DNA of 64,000 bases from Riptortus pedestris (taxonomy: Eukaryota; Arthropoda; Insecta; Hemiptera; Alydidae). The position numbers were made by a program, and so were the translations under genes. The notes below the pieces were generated by a model. That model had not been told where the DNA came from. It saw only the letters and a program-made list of their open reading frames with translations, and ran no database searches. Where the stretch lies: NCBI GenBank assembly GCA_019009955.1, contig CM032228.1, positions 71,008,001 to 71,072,000 of the forward strand, given 5' to 3'. Shown piece after piece: positions 58,464-64,000 of this stretch. Position 1 is the stretch's first letter. Each line of letters begins with the position of its first letter.

Positions 58464-60261
58464 AAGGTCTTCATTGCAGCTGGTGTATCTACTATACTCT
58501 GCAGAACCTATTCATTAAGCAAAGATAACAATTGAACTCAATTTAGCACAACAGAGCACTGGCAATTCAATAAATTACCCAGATCAAAATAAACCACACT
58601 CAGTAAGCAAGCAGGGTAAGTAACCTAAAACCTAGAAAACCATCACTCACTCAGACTTTGTCAAGAGTGAGTATTTAGTTTTTCCTCTCAGTTTCCACTG
58701 AACTTTCACTATGAAGTAGCACATGTTTGAAGCCTATGAGACTTGAGATAATGGATACTATATGGAAGTCCTAGGAGAAAAATACATTTTCTCAGGGCAC
58801 ACACCAGCTGATCAGATTTGTTGTGATGAGAAATGAGTGTTCCCTCAACCAACAATCTTTCATGATGTACCACGAAGCTCCTCAAATTTGGGAGATGGGA
58901 AATGTTAAGAGGTCTGATCAAGAGAATCTATCACACACCCAGAGAAGCCCTTATACTCTAAATACCAGGACTTTGAATGGGAAACCATGATCACAACAGA
59001 TAGGCCATGAAATTTCTCATATTACAAAAAAAAATTTAAGAAGCCTTATTCGTTATGAGACAGAAAAAGAAGATCTTAAAAACAGAAATTCAAAATAAAA
59101 TAGTGCATGTGCCAGTTGTATAGGAGTGTGAAAGGTGTTCCTAAAAAAGGTACTAAAACTTTGATAAGTCTCCAAAAATTTTGCCCTTTGGAGATGACCT
59201 ATAATAATGTTTCTGTGAAAATCCTGATGCAATTCGGGCATTTTCATCTACTGACATTTCAACTTTAGTTAGTAGAGTCTATACGTGTATAAATTTGTTG
59301 TAACTAGCTACCAAATATTAAATAAAAAGTTGGCCAGTTCGGATTCGTTAAATCAAAACCTTCGACCAGAATCCAAATCTTCCTTCAGATTCAAGGGCTA
59401 AGAGATTTCTCAATCCTGGCTAGACTACTGATTAATACTTTTATTACAATGAAAACTGGGTGCTGGAGTAAAAGCACTTAAAGAACTTTCTCATGCATAA
59501 AATCATAACAATACACAGATATCTTGCATTTATTGGCCTCAAAACAAAAATTACTCTTTTGGTTTAGATTTGCTGCAAAGCAAATATTTTCATTTAATCA
59601 ACCATCAAAAAACCATAACAGCGATTAGTATTTTTTCTCTCTTTAAGGGGTTTAGTGGTACATATTTTTTATTTCATTTTTACTAATTCTATTAAAATAA
59701 ATAATGAGAACATAAGTATCAAAAATAGGAACTTGGAATTTACTAAGAATAAAGCCAAATATGAATGAAGACTGATCAAGTACTGCACAATTCCTTCAAA
59801 CATTTTCAGAGTCAGAAAAAGTTGTTACCTGCTCCAAAAAGGTGACAGCGCCTAGGGAGTCAGCATAAATTTCAAAAATTAAAACATAAGTTGGAGATAG
59901 GTACTTAGAGATATGATGTCGCTAGAAATAAAAGGTTTCAAAAAAGTCTCTTTTAGCAGTTGTAGATACAGAATAATATAAACTATACAGAAAGACTTTC
60001 TCTCTTCTTTCTTTTGTGGTGCGGATGCAGTAATCTTGAAGAATATCTTGTTGGTATTACCTCAAGTTATAAAAACAATCAGAAATTATTTTTGTCAACT
60101 GCCACACAAGTGTCCTTGCTGAATATTCATTTTGTTGGTCTCCCACCATAGCATTGTAGTAGCTTTTATTTATTTCTTAATTTGAGGCTCTGGTAAGCTG
60201 TATGTTAAGCATTGATCTTGGTCTGGTTCCATTATAGTAAAAAGAATTTATTTAGTAATAC
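58464..60261. other. Intergenic DNA, nothing recognised
   Basis: About 1.8 kb without a named repeat or exon. Short - strand frames at 58709-58921 and 59053-59247 have no motif. Confidence 0.4.
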
Positions 60262-60355
60262 ATTTATTACTAAATAAAATTCCTTATATCACGCTTGCCA
60301 GGAAAGGATGGTGGCCTATGGATAACCCCACCCAATTAGCAACAGTTATTAAAAA
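60262..60355 (+). repeat. SINE fragment, middle and tail
   Basis: CTAAATAAAATTCCTTATATC and GGATAACCCCACCCAATTAGC match the SINE body in sense orientation; the head is missing. Confidence 0.55.
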
Positions 60356-60509
60356 TAAGTTTTACTTATGAGCATTAATAAGCTAAAAATAGGCACAGTT
60401 GGCAATGCTTTATTCAGTTTAATGAAACATTATACTATGGATTGTTACCAATAAATTTATGGTTACATTAAAATAGCTTCCATTAACTAACCATTCATTA
60501 TTTAATGTA

Positions 60510-60737
60510 TGGATATGTTGTTATTTATTAACTTCCCGATTGTGCTACTACGGCTAATTGGGACAGATTATCTACAGATTACCACCCTATTCTAGCCAGG
60601 GTAGGTCTAAGGATTTTATTTAATAAGTCCGTCACTAAATAAATTCCTTTTGACCAGGCAAGAATCAACTCACCACTCTAGGTTTACCACATGAGATTAA
60701 GGCTAACGCTATAACTCACATGGCTAACCTGAGCTCC
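60510..60737 (-). mobile_element. tRNA-derived SINE, full length
   Basis: Antisense copy from the AT-rich tail to ATGGCTAACCTGAGCTCC. The 7-bp duplication TAATGTA flanks it (60503-60509 and 60738-60744). The B box is slightly damaged (AGAATCAACTC). Confidence 0.78.
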
Positions 60738-60776
60738 TAATGTAGGAATTTGATTGACTTATGTGAGTATTACGTG

Positions 60777-60778
<2 letters not shown>

Positions 60779-60834
<56 letters not shown>
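60779..60834. repeat. (TA)n microsatellite
   Basis: About 55 bp of TA ending in TACATACATAC. No family A arms flank it. Confidence 0.95.
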
Positions 60835-60839
<5 letters not shown>

Positions 60840-61285
60840 CATACTCTCATGGTTTACTAAGGGTACTACATAAGATGTCATCAAGATTAGGCTATTACCC
60901 TAATAAAGTAAATCATTTTTTGGGAATCATTTATTCATTGGTTTTTATATCCATTTTATGCAATAAAGGACAAATAGTTCAGGTTTCAATAGTCTACCTC
61001 ATCTAGAAAGAAGTTCTGTCTACAAATGGCCTGAAGCCTGTCAACAAATATATTTTCTTCACCAATTCACTGCTCATTCTTATAAATAATCTTTAATTTT
61101 TCCTAAATTTCAAATTGAATACAATGAACATCTAGACTGAAGCTCTTGAAAAGTAGTCAATTCTCTTCTCAGACAACTACTCAGTAAAAAAAAGATCAGT
61201 TTCATAAAAATTAAAGCCAATATGAAAATTAAATATTTTGAAGGTGTAGGTGACAGTTTAAATAAAATACTTAATATACAATAAC

Positions 61286-61291
61286 TTTATT
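61286..61291 (-). terminator. Polyadenylation signal of COX7A
   Basis: AATAAA on the - strand, 106 bp past the stop codon of the COX7A frame. Confidence 0.6.
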
Positions 61292-61397
61292 TATAAATAA
61301 TAACAAATGCACGTCGGAATGTGGTAGCGAACCTGTACTAGAAGGAATACTCCTACATGCGGCAGCTAATAATTACTCATAAGTCGATATAAATGCC

Positions 61398-61649
61398 CTA
61401 CTTCAAAGACAATTCCCAATAGAGCTTGACGTTGAGACCAATAGCAACTACACACGTAGCAGCGGTCAGACCATAGAGAATCCTGTCAGTTCCTCCCGCC
61501 TTCACAAAGATTGGGTTACCATCCTCCACGCTGAACCTATGCTTCACTGGTTCTGTAGCATTGTAGCCAGGGTGAACTGGAGCACTGCCGCTTGCCATAC
61601 GCCGTCCTCCTTGTCTGACAGCTCTAAGGCCTACTCGACACAAACTCAT
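61398..61649 (-). CDS. COX7A: Cytochrome c oxidase subunit 7A, mitochondrial
   Basis: An 83-codon frame in one exon: MSLCRVGLRAVRQGGRRMAS is a basic, amphipathic mitochondrial presequence; the mature part has the family block RFSVEDGNPIFVKAGGTDRI (compare FQEDDGIPVYLKGG in the family), followed by one membrane helix (about residues 57-77, LYGLTAATCVVAIGLNVKLYW) and a short tail. Length fits the nuclear-encoded 7A subunits of complex IV, which sit in the inner membrane at the dimer interface. A splice acceptor TTGTACTTAG precedes 61661, so a 12-bp 5' UTR piece is on this exon and the first exon lies further up on the - strand. Paralogues (7A-like) cannot be separated here. Confidence 0.85.
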   Translation of the reverse strand: MSLCRVGLRAVRQGGRRMASGSAPVHPGYNATEPVKHRFSVEDGNPIFVKAGGTDRILYGLTAATCVVAIGLNVKLYWELSLK

Positions 61650-61837
61650 GTTGCTGATAATCTAAGTACAACAAGAAAAATTAATTAAATACAAATAGAA
61701 AAAAAAATAACCTCCTAATTTAGTTTTAAAAAGTTGTATGCATTCAAAACTTAAATTAAACAGAAAGACAAGCACTTGATTTAATTTTAATGATTTTGAT
61801 CTGACTAAGTCTTATTTTCCAGAGCTTCAATGTTACA

Positions 61838-62762
61838 TCTTTATATATAAAAATGAATGTTTGTCTGTATGTCCTTTATAGAATCGTAAACGGCTGAACC
61901 GAATTTTATGAAACTTGGTATGTATATTACTACTAAAGCAGGTTAGGTTTCTGGCTATATTAATATACTCTGAGACGAACAGGAGAGGGGGTTATGAGGG
62001 AGGCCTGAAATTAAAAATAGCGATATTTCATCTCTTATTGGTTTTTCGGCAAATATGCACATAACAAAAGTTGTTTATTTTGTTATTTAGAGTAACTTTT
62101 GTAATATACCCTTTTGTCGTATTCCGAAGTATAAATGAATTATACACTAAAAACTATAAAACAACAATGATAGAAAAGACTCAACCGAACTAAATGAAAC
62201 TTTGTATGTGATTTGGTATTAACGCCTCCCTGATTAAAAGCTATATTAAAATTTCGAGGTACGAACAGGAGTAGGGGTTATAAGAGAGGTCTGAAATATA
62301 CAATCGCGCTATTTCGTAACATTTATTTTTCAGCAAACGTGCATATAACAAAAGTTGTTTGTTTTGCTATTTAATGTAACTTTTGTTATATGAACTTCTG
62401 CTGTATAACGAAGTTTGAATGAGGTATACACGAAAATCTACAGAAGGGGTCAACAATCTTATAGGACAGGAAAGACTAAATCGAAATCAACGAAACTCTA
62501 TATTTTTTACTATAATAATATGATAATCTATGATTATGTTATATATAAAAAAGGATGCATACACAGGAAACGGGTAATATAAAAATATTGTGTAGTTTGT
62601 TGAATTAACTACATAACAAATACTTTTATTATTAACATATCCCCAGCATGCCGGACTCGGGTGTAAATACTAAGCATTGAGACGGGAAAATATAAAAATA
62701 TTGTACTATGTAAAGCCAAAAAAAAAAATGATTTCCCGGGCGAAGCTGGGTACCTTTGCTAG
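61838..62762 (+). mobile_element. Helitron-like element, end to end
   Basis: Starts TCTTTATATATAAAAATGAA (TC at 61838, preceded by A), carries AAACGGCTGAACCGAATTTT and two inner units with AACAAAAGTTGTTTATTTTG, and ends with the hairpin CCCGGGCGAAGCTGGG, then CTAG at 62759-62762 followed by T. The A..T flank is the usual Helitron target. No Rep/helicase is encoded. It lies about 180 bp upstream of the COX7A coding exon, probably in its first intron. Confidence 0.85.
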
Positions 62763-63086
62763 TTTTAAATAAATATCATGTCGGTATATTATTTTATTTA
62801 ATATTTGGAATGATACTGAGAAGCAACTGGAAGTGTTAAAAGGTCATTCTTAAACACTAATTTATTACATAAATCTGTGATGCAATGACATTCATTATCA
62901 AATTGACTCAGTATATATTATCAGAAAGATCACTTCTTAAAAATGTGTGAATGTTTATATAGCAAATTACTCAGTTTATATATTATACTCAAATGGCCTT
63001 TTTACAAACAAATTGTGCTGGTTACCAAGTTATTGTATAATTACATTTATACACGACTAGATAAATAACACGACTAATACAAAGTA

Positions 63087-63678
63087 CAGGGTGGGGCAGT
63101 CAAACGGCACTATTTTAGGTATTAAAATAACTTACACAGAAAATATTTTTAAGTAATATATTTCAACAAATAGTAAGAACACGAATGGAAATTTTTGTTA
63201 TAAACAGAAAAATTGTTACTTTTTGAATATTACTCCAGTAAGGTGGCGACCATCATTTTGCACACATTGTCTAAGTCTTGACGCCTGGCAGATCTTCGTG
63301 GACTTCTTGTAAACGATTCACGTACAGCTTCCACATTCTCGGGCGTTCTAACAGTTCTTACACTACCACCCCTTGTTACTGTTGTTTTACCCGCTGTTTT
63401 TAAATTGTTAGTCCAAACAGAAATGGCTTTCCTGCTTGGAACAGGCGCACGAGGCGCAAGATGAAAATGTAGGCGGAACTCGCGTTGTGCACGAATGAAA
63501 CTTCGGCCATTTTCTAAATATGCTGTAACAATGAAGCCGCGCTGTTCACCGGTCCACTTCTCCATGGTTACTAACTTCCAAACGTCTAGAACATTCCGGT
63601 CACTGCTACTTCCCCCACCATACACCTCCTCTACTACACTGGCTTTGTTAAATCGTGCGGTTTGACTGCCCCACCCTG
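63087..63678 (-). mobile_element. Mariner-type MITE, 592 bp
   Basis: Near-perfect 24-bp inverted repeats starting CAGGGTGGGGCAGTCAAAC at both ends (one mismatch at position 20) and TA on each side (63085-63086 and 63679-63680). It encodes the deleted transposase at 63230-63625. Confidence 0.9.
63230..63625 (-). pseudogene. Deleted mariner-type transposase (HTH fused to C-terminal tail)
   Basis: 131 codons. Residues about 22-70 (KWTGEQRGFIVTAYLENGRS and following) and the block RTPENVEAVRESFTRSPRRS (about 92-111) form the N-terminal helix-turn-helix part known from Tc1/mariner-type insect transposases. Right after SARRQ the frame jumps to DLDNVCKMMVATLLE, which looks like the last residues of such a protein, so the catalytic DDE part is deleted. 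The frame is still open from ATG to stop. A DNA-binding-only product could be made. Confidence 0.8.
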
Positions 63679-63806
63679 TATATATTTAATGTAATTCAAA
63701 ACTAAATTATATTATATAGAAATAAATAAATAAATTCCTATTACCCTTGTGGGTTCATTTTCTACATGAGCAATAGGAATTTATTATGTGAAGAACCCAT
63801 TAAGTA

Positions 63807-64000
63807 AAATTCCGTCACACAAGGGCTGCGTAAGCAATTTCCCACATGCACCACGTGTATTTGCATTTATCTCAAAAAGTAAAAGTTCAATGAGAAGAAT
63901 ATTTGGTAGTTAAGCTTCAAATAATGTACTTCATAATATAACAGCTTATTGTTAATATGACATGAGTAGGAGAGGGGGTTTACTGAAGGAAGAAAACTAA
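63807..64000 (+). repeat. Family A repeat, + orientation, cut by window end
   Basis: AAATTCCGTCACACAAGGGCT, then CCACATGCACCACGTGTATT and GCATTTATCTCAAAAAGTAA. Confidence 0.75.

Overview
The window is eukaryotic nuclear DNA from an insect. It is AT-rich, has spliceosomal introns with GT..AG borders, and is crowded with transposable elements. Only two host genes can be supported. One is the 3' part of a nicotinic acetylcholine receptor alpha subunit on the + strand: five exons from 15584 to 46507, most like insect alpha2. The other is a small nuclear gene for cytochrome c oxidase subunit 7A on the - strand (61398-61649). The order is not settled by sequence alone; the repeat types would fit a hemipteran or another repeat-rich insect.

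Layout. 1-15.5 kb is upstream receptor intron or intergenic DNA. It holds a Helitron 3' end, a 96-bp minisatellite, a complete but decayed Transib (RAG1-superfamily) transposon at 2928-5677 with recombination-signal-like ends, a SINE with clean target duplications, and a LINE relic. 15.6-19.5 kb carries receptor exons for loop C of the ligand-binding domain and for M1 to early M3. The next intron (19.5-27.8 kb) holds an internally deleted mariner that carries a second element, and a SINE nested in a SINE. 27.8-28.1 kb is the exon for the rest of M3 and the start of the cytoplasmic loop. The following intron is about 16.4 kb and contains a higher-order satellite (148-bp unit, about 29 copies, about 28.5-35.1 kb), a 1.3-kb element with 160-bp inverted repeats, Helitrons and a foldback element. 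44.5-46.5 kb finishes the receptor (late loop and M4, stop at 46507). 46.5-61 kb is intergenic, with a P-element-like (THAP9-type) transposon at about 50974-53443 and Helitrons. The end carries COX7A, an end-to-end Helitron (61838-62762) and a mariner-type MITE (63087-63678).

One repeat family, called family A here, recurs about 20 times in both orientations. It begins TTAGCAGATTTCC, ends GACGGACTTT, and nearly always carries a (TA)n tract at the same internal position. I do not recognise it; it accounts for many of the long TA tracts in the window. A tRNA-derived SINE and a Helitron family ending in a CCCGGGCGAAGCCGGG hairpin plus CTAG are the other two abundant families.

The host genes form no functional unit with each other. 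The strongest observations are structural: the Transib with 7-23-9 ends and a CACCG duplication, the 1059-bp element whose removal restores a mariner reading frame, the P-like transposase with two introns (one in frame), and the satellite hierarchy inside a receptor intron. No database search was possible; every family name rests on motifs read from the sequence.
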